This document shows positions 9,191 through 16,599 of a stretch of DNA of 64,000 nucleotides, in pieces (position 1 is the first letter of the stretch; the number at the start of each line of letters is the position of its first letter). The translations under genes were made by a program, and so were the position numbers. The stretch is from an uncultured Ruminococcus sp. GTDB taxonomy: Bacteria > Bacillota > Clostridia > Oscillospirales > Ruminococcaceae. The notes below the pieces were generated by a model. The model saw only the letters and a list, made by a program, of their open reading frames with translations. It was not told the origin of the DNA and made no database searches. The stretch lies in assembly GCA_902800795.1 (NCBI GenBank), contig CADCFQ010000001.1:90111-154110 (forward strand), in the 5' to 3' direction.

Positions 9191-10463
9191 AGAGATAATA
9201 AGAGACGAAGCGCTGGGCGAACAGTACAGCGTCATCCACCACAGCTCGGGCCTTGATATCTATATCTGGAAAATGGAAGGCTACCAGACAACGGACGCTA
9301 TGTTCGTCACAAAGTACGGTTCCTTCAACACAACTTTCAGAAGCGCCGGCGAGAAGGACTATACAACAGTCCCCGAGGGCATAGCCCATTTTCTGGAGCA
9401 CAAGCTTTTCGAGAATGAGGACTGCACAGCCATAGCCCTTTATGCCCGCACAGGCGCCGATGCCAACGCTTATACCACCTTTGACCATACAGCTTATCTT
9501 TTCAGCTGCTCCCAGAACTGGGACAAGTCACTGGAGATACTGCTCGACTTTGTCCAGCAGCCTTACTTTACACAGGAATCCATCGACAAGGAGCTTGGCA
9601 TTATAGGTCAGGAGATAAGGATGTGCCTTGACTCTCCCGACAGGATGTGCTTTTTCAATCTTCTGAAAGCCCTTTACTCGAAGCACCCCATAATGATAGA
9701 TGTTGTGGGGACCGAGGAGTCGATAGCAAAGATAACTCCCGAGCTTCTTTACAGCTGCTATGACCGCTTCTACGACCTTAACAATATGTTCCTGGCTATT
9801 GCCGGAAACGTTGACGAGGACAAGGTTATAGAGATAGCCGACAGGCTCCTTCGCAAATGCGAGGACAGAAAGACCGAGACACTTATCCCGGAGGAACCCC
9901 GTGACGTGGCGCAGAAGCGAATAGAGGACACCTTCCCCATAGGCCTGCCGCTGTTTTCAATAGGCTTCAAGGCTCCGCCCTTTGAGGGTGAGGAGAGGGT
10001 GAAGAAAAACCTTGCCTGCATGGTGGCTATGGAGCTTATGACTGGAAATCTCTCTCCTTTATATAATAGTCTGCTGGAGCAGCGCCTTGTGAACCAGACC
10101 TTCGGCTTTGACGTTATGTCAAGGGACGGCATATTCTTTGCTTCTATCTCTGGAGAGTCCACCGAACCCGACAAGGTCTATGAGCTCTGCGTGGCCGAGA
10201 TAGAAAAGGCAAAGCGTGAGGGCTTTGACGAGAGACATTTCGAGATAATAAGAAAGGCGCTTTATGCGGCTGCGATAAGGGAGCTCTCAAGCCCCGAGAT
10301 GGTATGCTCCGGGCTTCTGGCAAACAGCGCCGTGGCAGGTGTCGATGCTTTCTGCCAGATCAGGGCACTGAGAGACCTGACATCGGAGGACTGCCGCCTT
10401 GCGGTGGAACAGCTCCTCGATGCGAAGTACAGCGCAATTTCTATAGTTAATCCCAAGCAATGA
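9183..10463 (+). CDS. M16-family zinc metallopeptidase (YmfH-like)
   Basis: This 426-residue protein has the inverted zinc motif in GIAHFLEHKLFE near residue 65 (HxxEH), with a downstream glutamate expected to complete the site. It is therefore the catalytic partner of the upstream YmfF-like gene. M16 proteins form clam-shell chambers that digest short peptides, and two-gene systems pair one active and one inactive half. The ATG at 9183 follows AGGTGAG with good spacing. A GTG at 9180 would also be in frame but sits too near the ribosome site. The reading frame overlaps the previous stop, so translation is probably coupled. Substrate is unknown. Confidence 0.85.
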   Translation: MNKEIIRDEALGEQYSVIHHSSGLDIYIWKMEGYQTTDAMFVTKYGSFNTTFRSAGEKDYTTVPEGIAHFLEHKLFENEDCTAIALYARTGADANAYTTFDHTAYLFSCSQNWDKSLEILLDFVQQPYFTQESIDKELGIIGQEIRMCLDSPDRMCFFNLLKALYSKHPIMIDVVGTEESIAKITPELLYSCYDRFYDLNNMFLAIAGNVDEDKVIEIADRLLRKCEDRKTETLIPEEPRDVAQKRIEDTFPIGLPLFSIGFKAPPFEGEERVKKNLACMVAMELMTGNLSPLYNSLLEQRLVNQTFGFDVMSRDGIFFASISGESTEPDKVYELCVAEIEKAKREGFDERHFEIIRKALYAAAIRELSSPEMVCSGLLANSAVAGVDAFCQIRALRDLTSEDCRLAVEQLLDAKYSAISIVNPKQ

Positions 10464-10485
10464 CAATTTGAAAGGAAGGCTTAAA

Positions 10486-11805
10486 ATGAACACGCTTACA
10501 ACAGTTCTTGCCGAGGAATCGACAAAGAACACGCAGCTGCTGGAAAAGTTCAGGGCAAACCCCAACAAGGTCTATTTCCCCAACTTCGGCAGCGGTGACA
10601 ACATTTTAAAAAGAGGAATAAACATCGACAGGGTAATGTTCAAGATACCCGGCACCAATATCGAGATATACTGGTACGGCTTTCTGATAGCTTTGGGCAT
10701 TCTCCTTGCGATGATCTACGGCTACCGCAAGCTCAAATCCGTGGGCATAGACCCCGACAGGGCAACAGATGCTATCATCGGCGGCCTTGTGGGTGCTATC
10801 TTCGGAGCAAGGCTCTATTATATAGTATTCAATGCAGATATGAAATTCAGCCAGTTCTTCAAGATCCGTGACGGCGGTCTTGCTATCTACGGCGGAATAA
10901 TAGGCGCCATACTGGTGGGCGGCATAATAGTCAAGCTTAGAAAGCTCAAGCTCACAGCCATGCTGGACGTTGTGGCGCCATGCTTCCTTATCGGTCAGTG
11001 TATAGGCCGCTGGGGCAACTTCTTCAACCAGGAAGCCTTCGGCTCCAACACAAAGCTCCCCTGGGGAATGCACAGTATGTCTATCATGCAGTATGTTTCC
11101 GACCACTATGACGATCTGGGCGGCCAGGTCTCCTCTTATGAGCCTGTTCATCCCTGCTTCCTTTATGAGTCGCTGTGGTGCCTTATAGGCTTCATACTGC
11201 TCCACCTTTATTTCAAGCACAGAAAATTCGACGGCGAGATCTTCCTTATGTATGCAGGCTGGTACGGCCTGGGACGCTTCTTCATCGAGGGTCTGAGAAC
11301 TGACTCCCTGTATCTCGGAAACATAAGGGTTTCCCAGCTGGTAGCAGGCGCTTGCGTGCTCATCTCCGTTATCCTTATCTTTATATTCCGTGGAATAGTC
11401 AAGCGCAACCCCGACTACAAGTTCTTCTATCAGACCGAGCTTTCAAAGGCACAGCTCGCACAGTATAACGACTATGAGAAGAACAAGAAAGAAAAGAAAG
11501 AGCTCAAGGACAAGATAAGAGCGGCCAAGGAAAGCGGCGAGAGCTTTGTCGAGCTTGAAAAGGAATATGAAGAGAAGTTCGGCAAGGGCGCAGAGAAAAA
11601 GCGCATAGACGACGCACTCAAAATGGACAAGCAGAAGGCCGAGAGCGGCTCCGACGAGGATTATAAGTCCATCCTTGATGAGAGCGGCGATGAAAAGTCT
11701 GACGAGAAGACGGAAGAAAGCTCCGAAGAATCCGAAGACGAAAAGGCCGAAGAGTCTGCTGACGGCGAGACCGAAGCTGAAACCGAAGAAAAGTCTGAGG
11801 ACTGA
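10486..11805 (+). CDS. lgt: Prolipoprotein diacylglyceryl transferase with acidic C-terminal tail
   Basis: This membrane enzyme moves diacylglyceryl from phosphatidylglycerol to the cysteine of prolipoproteins. About seven hydrophobic helices fill residues 45-310. The conserved DGGLAIYGGIIG and the signature GRWGNFFNQEAFG near residue 175 are both present. The protein is 439 residues because about 125 residues of mostly charged Lys/Glu/Asp/Ser sequence follow the last helix. Typical Lgt proteins have 260-330 residues. The chosen ATG follows GAAAGGAAGG; an earlier TTG at 10468 would leave no spacing to this site. The gene follows the M16 pair by 22 bases and probably shares their promoter. Confidence 0.94.
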   Translation: MNTLTTVLAEESTKNTQLLEKFRANPNKVYFPNFGSGDNILKRGINIDRVMFKIPGTNIEIYWYGFLIALGILLAMIYGYRKLKSVGIDPDRATDAIIGGLVGAIFGARLYYIVFNADMKFSQFFKIRDGGLAIYGGIIGAILVGGIIVKLRKLKLTAMLDVVAPCFLIGQCIGRWGNFFNQEAFGSNTKLPWGMHSMSIMQYVSDHYDDLGGQVSSYEPVHPCFLYESLWCLIGFILLHLYFKHRKFDGEIFLMYAGWYGLGRFFIEGLRTDSLYLGNIRVSQLVAGACVLISVILIFIFRGIVKRNPDYKFFYQTELSKAQLAQYNDYEKNKKEKKELKDKIRAAKESGESFVELEKEYEEKFGKGAEKKRIDDALKMDKQKAESGSDEDYKSILDESGDEKSDEKTEESSEESEDEKAEESADGETEAETEEKSED

Positions 11806-11873
11806 TAGCGCCTGCCGTAAGGCAGACAAAAACAAGAAAATAACGTAAACTATACGTAAAACCGTGATATCTA

Positions 11874-11935
11874 CCATTGGTTGAGTCCCAATTCTCCTTG
11901 CAGGATACATCGTATCCCGGCGACTCAACCAATGG
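11874..11935. repeat. Nested inverted repeat upstream of the HTH regulator
   Basis: CCATTGGTTGAGTC (11874-11887) and GACTCAACCAATGG (11922-11935) are perfect 14-base inverted arms. Inside them GGATAC-ATC-GTATCC (11903-11917) forms a second hairpin. A run of six T follows at 11943-11948. It could be a terminator of lgt, a folded leader, or the operator of the adjacent regulator. Confidence 0.7.
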
Positions 11936-11957
11936 CTCGTGGTTTTTTCTCCTTGCA
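11892..11957. repeat. 11-base direct repeat flanking 44 bases
   Basis: TTCTCCTTGCA occurs at 11892-11902 and again at 11947-11957. The repeats bracket the inner hairpin and the right arm of the larger inverted repeat, which suggests a small duplication or insertion event. Confidence 0.6.
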
Positions 11958-11993
11958 TATGCTATTCTAAACTCGCAGAAGGGAGGCATTGAT

Positions 11994-12608
11994 ATGGATC
12001 AGGCTGCAATAGGGAAGTTCATTTCACAATGCCGTAAGGAAAAACATCTGACACAGGCCCAGCTTGCAGAACGCCTTGGCGTCAGCGACAGGGCAGTGTC
12101 AAAATGGGAAACAGGAAGATCAATGCCGGATGCATCTATTATGCTCGATCTCTGTGAGCAGATAGACATCACGGTCAATGACCTGTTCAATGCAAGGAGG
12201 ATCAATATGGATAACTACAAAGAGATCGCAGAGAGAACAATGCTCGAGCTCAGAGAGCGTGAGGAGCAGAACACAAAGAAGATGCTTTCACTGGAAATAG
12301 TGATAGCTGCCCTTTCGATAACTATGCTGCTGTCGTTTCTGGCTATCGTGTTCCTTATCGATATGTCCAAGACGTCACAGGGTATACTTATCGCCGGCGG
12401 TATAGTTCAGTTTCTGACGGCTATGGCTTTCTGCCTGAAGATCGAGACAGAAGCCGGCTATTATGAGTGCCCGAACTGCGGCGAAAGATATGTTCCTAAG
12501 TTCAGGAACGTTATCTTTGCACAGCACATCAACCGAACAAGGAAGATGAGATGCCCTCACTGCGGTGAAAAGGGCTGGCACAAGAAAGTCCTCACAAAGC
12601 AGAAATAA
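11994..12608 (+). CDS. XRE-family regulator with two membrane helices and a zinc ribbon
   Basis: The 204-residue protein starts with a Cro/CI-type helix-turn-helix (residues 1-65) that includes KEKHLTQAQLAERLGVSDRA and SKWETGRSMPD. A short acidic linker leads to two hydrophobic helices at about residues 100-120 and 125-145. The end carries CPNCG and CPHCG pairs that should bind one zinc. The start ATG follows GGGAGGC. An HTH joined to membrane helices and a zinc ribbon suggests a membrane-tethered regulator whose signal is unknown. Targets cannot be read from the sequence, but the inverted repeat directly upstream is a candidate for self-regulation. Confidence 0.85.
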   Translation: MDQAAIGKFISQCRKEKHLTQAQLAERLGVSDRAVSKWETGRSMPDASIMLDLCEQIDITVNDLFNARRINMDNYKEIAERTMLELREREEQNTKKMLSLEIVIAALSITMLLSFLAIVFLIDMSKTSQGILIAGGIVQFLTAMAFCLKIETEAGYYECPNCGERYVPKFRNVIFAQHINRTRKMRCPHCGEKGWHKKVLTKQK

Positions 12609-12616
12609 AGAAGAAT

Positions 12617-12645
12617 GGCTCGCTCCCCGGGGGCGAGCCTTTCTT
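12617..12645 (+). terminator. Rho-independent terminator after the HTH gene
   Basis: GGCTCGC (12617-12623) pairs with GCGAGCC (12633-12639), with an inner CCCC/GGGG stem, followed by TTTCTT. Confidence 0.75.
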
Positions 12646-12766
12646 GAAGTATAGACGCATACGGCAGTCAGAAGATCTGTTCCAAAAGAAAAAAGCCGGA
12701 ACAAAGTTCAGCCCCGAGCCAGACAAATCTATAGTTTCGCACAAGGCAGCGGGCGAGGCTTTGGGT

Positions 12767-12784
12767 GCAGGTGCACGCACCTGC
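12767..12784. promoter_or_regulatory. Palindrome upstream of the folD promoter
   Basis: GCAGGTGC and GCACCTGC form an 8-bp stem around AC. Its centre lies 11.5 bases from the first base of the -35 box, as for the similar palindrome at 7784-7805. GGCTTTG lies at the same offset on the left of both. There is no T-run, so a terminator role is unlikely. Confidence 0.6.
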
Positions 12785-12786
12785 TG

Positions 12787-12815
12787 TTGACAAGTCCGTG
12801 GATTTGTAGTAAAAT
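12787..12815 (+). promoter_or_regulatory. SigA-type promoter of folD
   Basis: A perfect TTGACA (12787-12792) and TAAAAT (12810-12815) are 17 bases apart. The leader to the folD ATG would be about 30 bases and includes the ribosome site GGAGG. Confidence 0.78.
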
Positions 12816-12852
12816 GACTATGTAGTACTATTATAATACGGAGGTAAATGAT

Positions 12853-13707
12853 ATGGCAAATATAATCGACGGAAAGGCTGTTTCGGCCCAGGTCAAGGAG
12901 GACATACGCCTTGAGGTGGAGGCGCTGGGAGAGCAGGGCATAAGGATAGGCCTTGCTGTGGTCATCGTCGGAGATGACCCGGCTTCACAGGTGTATGTGA
13001 GAAACAAGGAGAAGGCCTGCGAGGCTGTGGGATTTGAGTCCTTCAAGTATGCGCTGCCGGCAGAGACCACCGAGGAGGAGCTCCTGGCGCTGGTGGACAA
13101 GCTCAACAACGACGACAGGGTGGACGGCATCCTCGTTCAGCTGCCGCTGCCGAAGCACCTTGACGATAAGATAATCATCAACAATATCCGTCCCGATAAG
13201 GACGTTGACGCTTTCCACCCGGTCAATGTGGGCAAGATAATGATAGGCGACTACAGCTTCCTGCCCTGTACTCCGGCAGGTGTTATGGAGCTTATAAAGT
13301 CCACAGGAACAGAGATAGCCGGCAAGGAGTGTGTTGTTGTCGGCCGCAGCAATATCGTCGGCAAGCCCCAGGCTATGCTGCTGCTCCACGCTAACGGCAC
13401 CGTTACTGTCTGCCATTCCAGGACAAAGGACCTCAAAGAGGTGACCTCGAGAGCGGATATCCTGGTTGCGGCTGTGGGCAGAGCAAAGATGATAACCGCT
13501 GACTATATAAAGGAAGGCGCAGTGGTTATCGACGTTGGAATGAACAGGGACGAGAACGGCAAGCTTTGCGGCGACGTTGACTTTGAGGACTGCAAGGAAA
13601 AGGCAGGCTTTATAACCCCCGTTCCCGGCGGCGTAGGCCCGATGACTATCGCTATGCTTATGCGCAACACCCTGACAGCAGGCAAGGAGCATAAGTGTAA
13701 GGCTTGA
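12853..13707 (+). CDS. folD: Bifunctional methylenetetrahydrofolate dehydrogenase/cyclohydrolase
   Basis: FolD interconverts 5,10-methylene- and 10-formyl-tetrahydrofolate with NADP in the cytosol. The 284-residue length is typical. Visible motifs are [16 protein letters not shown] near residue 92, the nucleotide-binding [15 protein letters not shown] near residue 157, and the C-terminal [18 protein letters not shown] near residue 256. The lysine of the catalytic region lies in [13 protein letters not shown] near residue 50. GGAGGTAAATGAT precedes the ATG. It has its own promoter and no gene follows closely, so it is likely a single-gene unit. Confidence 0.96.
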   Translation: MANIIDGKAVSAQVKEDIRLEVEALGEQGIRIGLAVVIVGDDPASQVYVRNKEKACEAVGFESFKYALPAETTEEELLALVDKLNNDDRVDGILVQLPLPKHLDDKIIINNIRPDKDVDAFHPVNVGKIMIGDYSFLPCTPAGVMELIKSTGTEIAGKECVVVGRSNIVGKPQAMLLLHANGTVTVCHSRTKDLKEVTSRADILVAAVGRAKMITADYIKEGAVVIDVGMNRDENGKLCGDVDFEDCKEKAGFITPVPGGVGPMTIAMLMRNTLTAGKEHKCKA

Positions 13708-13732
13708 AAAAAGAGAAAAAGTGATGTATAAT
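13704..13732 (+). promoter_or_regulatory. Promoter of a short transcript after folD
   Basis: TTGAAA (13704-13709) overlaps the folD stop and is 17 bases from a perfect TATAAT (13727-13732). A start near 13739 would give an RNA of about 80 bases that ends at the strong terminator below. Confidence 0.72.
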
Positions 13733-13738
13733 ATAGGT

Positions 13739-13819
13739 AACCACAAACGTAGGTGTGTGTTTCCATGAGGACACGCAAACGAAAAAGCTAGGAGAGCCAC
13801 CTCCTAGCTTTTTCTTTTT
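13739..13819 (+). ncRNA. Candidate small RNA with intrinsic terminator
   Basis: The interval between the promoter and terminator has no plausible coding frame. It contains a hairpin made of GTGT...ACAC with an inner CC-ATGA-GG (13755-13774). It ends with a 14-bp stem GAAAAAGCTAGGAG/CTCCTAGCTTTTTC (13781-13814) and TTTTT. The 3' part ACGCAAACG (13773-13781) resembles ACGGAAACG in two leaders downstream. It may be a free small RNA or a terminated riboswitch-like leader. I recognise no known family. Confidence 0.55.
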
Positions 13820-14029
13820 GGGATATTGTCGGGCTTTATTTTGTAAAAATATTGCACTAAAAATGGAAGAAAAAGTAGAAAACGTTTAAGTTTTTGAAAT
13901 TGGTTTCCATCTGTTAATTAAGTTAAAAGTAATTACTTATCGGTTCGTCAAATCGCTAAAAATGGGCTTCTGCTATTTGTTATTTTCCATAAACTTATTT
14001 ATATTAGACCAAAATAGTGGCAAAAACTA
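13820..14029. other. AT-rich intergenic stretch
   Basis: About 210 bases between the small-RNA terminator and the next promoter are AT-rich and hold no reading frame, repeat or clear signal that I can support. It marks the boundary between the housekeeping region and the surface locus. Confidence 0.6.
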
Positions 14030-14058
14030 TTGACAAAAGGGTCAAATTCGATTATACT
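14030..14058 (+). promoter_or_regulatory. Promoter of the first TasA-like gene
   Basis: TTGACA (14030-14035) and TATACT (14053-14058) are 17 bases apart. Transcription should start near 14066, giving a structured leader of nearly 100 bases. Confidence 0.75.
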
Positions 14059-14065
14059 CTAATCA

Positions 14066-14155
14066 TAGAATTAAACAACGTGAGGGACGGTTCCCCAAAG
14101 CTGCTGTCGGCGGCAGCAAGGGGAGACGGAAACGAAAATCTATTATGAAAGGAAA
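14066..14155 (+). promoter_or_regulatory. Structured 5' leader of the TasA-like gene
   Basis: The leader can form a two-part stem: TCCCC (14092-14096) with GGGGA (14120-14124) enclosing GCTGCTG-TCGG-CGGCAGC (14100-14117). GACGGAAACG follows at 14125-14134 and recurs exactly in the leader of the next gene. No terminator is visible before the ribosome site GAAAGGA. I could not match it to a known riboswitch class. Confidence 0.5.
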
Positions 14156-14161
14156 ATGACT

Positions 14162-15220
14162 ATGAAAAAGACAAATGCTAAGAAAAAATTATTGCCAGCA
14201 GCGGGTATGTTGGCAATCTCGGCAGCAATGCTGTCATCCGCAACATTCGCTTGGTTCACGATGAACAAGGTAGTAAGAGTAACCGGCATGGAACTCAAGG
14301 CACATTCAGAAGAAGGCTTGCTGATAAATGAAGTTAAACTTGCTACTAGCAGTACTTGGGATGATGAGGCGCAGGCTGCTGCAACTGCTACAGCTTTTGA
14401 ACTGAGACCTGCATCTACTTCCAACCTTACAACTTGGTGGCATGCTAACTCCAAGAAGTCTTCTGATGAAGCTGGTATTGATGCTAAGAGTGACACAGTG
14501 GAAGTGGATTCTACTACACATGCGATTTATACCGATATTAGCAACATCACTGATTATATTGATATTGGCGATGAAAATACCACAGTTACTGGTACTAATG
14601 GACAGGCAACAGGCGATACTCAAGCAGAAACTCATGTATATTACACCGATGCAAGTTTTGGTACAGCTGGTAGCTATCAGGAAGGCGAGGGTTATTATGT
14701 TAAGTATACATACTACCTCAAGTCCTCTGGCCAGTCTGATCTTAACGTATCAGCGCTACAGGCTCAGGTAAAGGCTACACTGAAAGAAGGCGGTAGTGCA
14801 GCAGCTCTTGACAATTCACTGCGTGTAGGTATTAAGTACGGCTCAACAGGTATGAAAATATTTGCACCTGTTAAAAACACAGTGGCAAGTCCTAATGGTA
14901 CATCAACTACTGGTCCTGATACATCTTATGGTGTAACAAATATTGCAACGGGTGCAACTTCCGATACTGTTGCCCCTGTAGTTGCTTCTGCAACAGGACA
15001 GTATACTGCATATACTACAATCAACACAGCTGCAGAGACCATCCCTTCCGTTACAACTAATGGTTCTCCTGTATATGTATATGTTTGGTTCGAGGGTGAG
15101 GACTCTAACTGTATGTCTGACAACCTTACCGCAACTCTTAATGCTTACGATATCGACATCAACTTCAAGGTTGATGAAATTGGTGGTTCAGGTACTGCTG
15201 CTCAGCAGCCGGGCGGCTAA
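14162..15220 (+). CDS. TasA-like secreted protein with SipW-type signal peptide
   Basis: The 352-residue protein starts with a basic tract and a hydrophobic segment ending in SSATFAWFTMN (about residues 24-34), the pattern of substrates of SipW-type signal peptidases. The mature part is rich in Thr, Ser, Asp and Gly and ends with WFEGEDSNC and a hydrophobic-acidic tail. A similar WLEGNDPDC motif ends the protein at 31917. TasA and related proteins polymerise into extracellular fibres of biofilms, so a structural role is inferred. The ATG at 14162 has better spacing from GAAAGGA than the ATG at 14156. The gene has its own promoter and terminator, which fits a strongly expressed major subunit. 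Confidence 0.78.
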   Translation: MKKTNAKKKLLPAAGMLAISAAMLSSATFAWFTMNKVVRVTGMELKAHSEEGLLINEVKLATSSTWDDEAQAAATATAFELRPASTSNLTTWWHANSKKSSDEAGIDAKSDTVEVDSTTHAIYTDISNITDYIDIGDENTTVTGTNGQATGDTQAETHVYYTDASFGTAGSYQEGEGYYVKYTYYLKSSGQSDLNVSALQAQVKATLKEGGSAAALDNSLRVGIKYGSTGMKIFAPVKNTVASPNGTSTTGPDTSYGVTNIATGATSDTVAPVVASATGQYTAYTTINTAAETIPSVTTNGSPVYVYVWFEGEDSNCMSDNLTATLNAYDIDINFKVDEIGGSGTAAQQPGG

Positions 15221-15227
15221 TAATAGC

Positions 15228-15290
15228 CCAACCAACTAAACCACAAACCAACAAACCCAACAACCCAACGATCAACCAACCCAACAACAA
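15228..15290 (+). repeat. G-poor CCAAC/CAAC-rich 3' untranslated tract
   Basis: More than 60 bases between the stop codon and terminator consist almost only of A and C, with CCAAC and CAAC units and a single G. It should stay unfolded in RNA and lies directly before a very strong terminator hairpin. Confidence 0.7.
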
Positions 15291-15323
15291 CCCCGCCGAG
15301 CAGCGCTCGGCGGGGTCTTTTTA
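15291..15323 (+). terminator. Strong terminator of the first TasA-like gene
   Basis: CCCCGCCGAGC and GCTCGGCGGGG form an 11-bp GC-rich stem with a three-base loop (15291-15315), followed by TCTTTTTA. Confidence 0.92.
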
Positions 15324-15432
15324 TAATATCTGGAAGCCCGGATATGCACAAATAATAAATAGTGCAAAATTTTAACATATACAGCTGTGTAATATACACA
15401 AAAAATAATGTGAATTTGTTTTGAATTGCCAC

Positions 15433-15461
15433 TTGAAAAATAACATCCGATATGCTATAAT
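15433..15461 (+). promoter_or_regulatory. Promoter of the four-gene surface operon
   Basis: TTGAAA (15433-15438) and TATAAT (15456-15461) are 17 bases apart, with an extended -10 TGC. It should drive the genes from 15534 to the giant gene ending at 29780, since no terminator is seen between them. Confidence 0.78.
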
Positions 15462-15467
15462 AGAATT

Positions 15468-15533
15468 GATAAATTATACCCTGGGGAAGTATACCCTTTT
15501 GACGGAAACGCCCGAAAAAGCGAGGTGAGAACA
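15468..15533 (+). promoter_or_regulatory. Leader sharing a 10-base motif with the previous leader
   Basis: TATAC (15475-15479) can pair with GTATA (15489-15493). GACGGAAACG at 15501-15510 is identical to 14125-14134. GAGGTGAG then serves as ribosome site. Confidence 0.4.
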
Positions 15534-16544
15534 GTGACCGGGAAAACAAAAAACGCTCAGCCGCAGCTGACAAAGGAACAAAAAGACAAGCGCAGAAAAG
15601 CGCTGATAAAACTCGGCTCGATCACCGTTCTGACAGCGCTCGTGCTGCTGTTCGCCACAATTGCGTGGTTTACAATGAACAAAGAGACCGGGACCTCCGG
15701 CATGGGGGTGAAGGTCAAGGGAAAAAGCTTTGATCTTATCACTTTGAGCGATGATCAGGATAACAAAAACGGCGCTTTCTATTCCCCTTATCATGAAGCT
15801 ATACAGCGCGGTGAGACTGAGGGCTACGGCATCTGGCTCGTTGACGGCAGCTCAAACATCAACAACTACTCTTCATCGGGCTCGTCAGAAAGCTCTTTGG
15901 GGATCGAGCCGGGAAGCAGCGGAACTATCACGTTTTATATCAAGCCATACTCGGACGTTACAATAGATTTTACTTTTCAGACTATCGGATACATTTCGGG
16001 CACAGAGACTGTCGAGGGGCATCAGAGGACCACAATGACAGAGCTTTCGGCAAGCGAAGGGGATCCGGCGTGTTTTCTAAATGGACATATTCTTTTGTTT
16101 GAACATCATGACACGTTTTACAGCGGACTTATCCCGGCAGACGGCAACGGCAGGAGAGTTCTGAGAAAAACCTTTGAAGTGGGCGGCAATTACGATGCCG
16201 ACACGAACGGTGACAACAGAAATGATGCTTACAGAGTAGATATACACTGGGTCTGGCCGGAAACACTTGATACGCTGGTATATAACGCTAACGCTACGGA
16301 TGCAGTAATGATCTGTGACAGGAATGCGGCTTCGGCACAAGGCGGCAATGATTATCAGCAGGTCGTCAATCATATATGCAGCTATCCGCAGTTTTTTCTG
16401 AAAGGTCTGCCGTCCGGCACTTCTTACACAGAGGCGCAGATCAAGGGCAAGAACGCAATGTATAATGATGCCGATCAGGATATCGGTATGAATGTGGAAT
16501 ATGTGCTGTTGAGACTGAGTACAGATACATCATCGGGAGATTGA
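15534..16544 (+). CDS. Secreted protein with SipW-type signal peptide
   Basis: The 336-residue protein has a Lys/Arg-rich N-terminus, a hydrophobic segment and the motif FATIAWFTMNKETG around residues 41-54, nearly the same as SSATFAWFTMN of the upstream protein. The mature part has Ser/Gly-rich and aromatic beta-strand patterns and no known enzymatic motif. The GTG at 15534 is chosen because GAGGTG lies 6 bases before it. A GTG at 15525 would overlap that site. It is the first gene of the operon leading to the giant surface protein, so it is probably a fibre subunit or an anchor. Sequence similarity beyond the signal is weak, so the family call is tentative. Confidence 0.72.
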   Translation: MTGKTKNAQPQLTKEQKDKRRKALIKLGSITVLTALVLLFATIAWFTMNKETGTSGMGVKVKGKSFDLITLSDDQDNKNGAFYSPYHEAIQRGETEGYGIWLVDGSSNINNYSSSGSSESSLGIEPGSSGTITFYIKPYSDVTIDFTFQTIGYISGTETVEGHQRTTMTELSASEGDPACFLNGHILLFEHHDTFYSGLIPADGNGRRVLRKTFEVGGNYDADTNGDNRNDAYRVDIHWVWPETLDTLVYNANATDAVMICDRNAASAQGGNDYQQVVNHICSYPQFFLKGLPSGTSYTEAQIKGKNAMYNDADQDIGMNVEYVLLRLSTDTSSGD

Positions 16545-16599
16545 CAGGACCGAATGGATCATATAGGGACTGATCTGAAAAGAAAGGAGGAGAGAGCTC

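Noticed and set aside
12816..12852. Tetrahydrofolate riboswitch before folD
   Set aside because: The leader after the promoter is only about 30 bases, too short for that fold.
13739..14155. Cyclic di-GMP (GEMM) riboswitch in the leaders of the TasA-like gene or small RNA
   Set aside because: CAAAC and ACGCAAACG look alike at first sight, but the conserved GGCAAACC and ACGCAAAGCC blocks and their spacing are not present.
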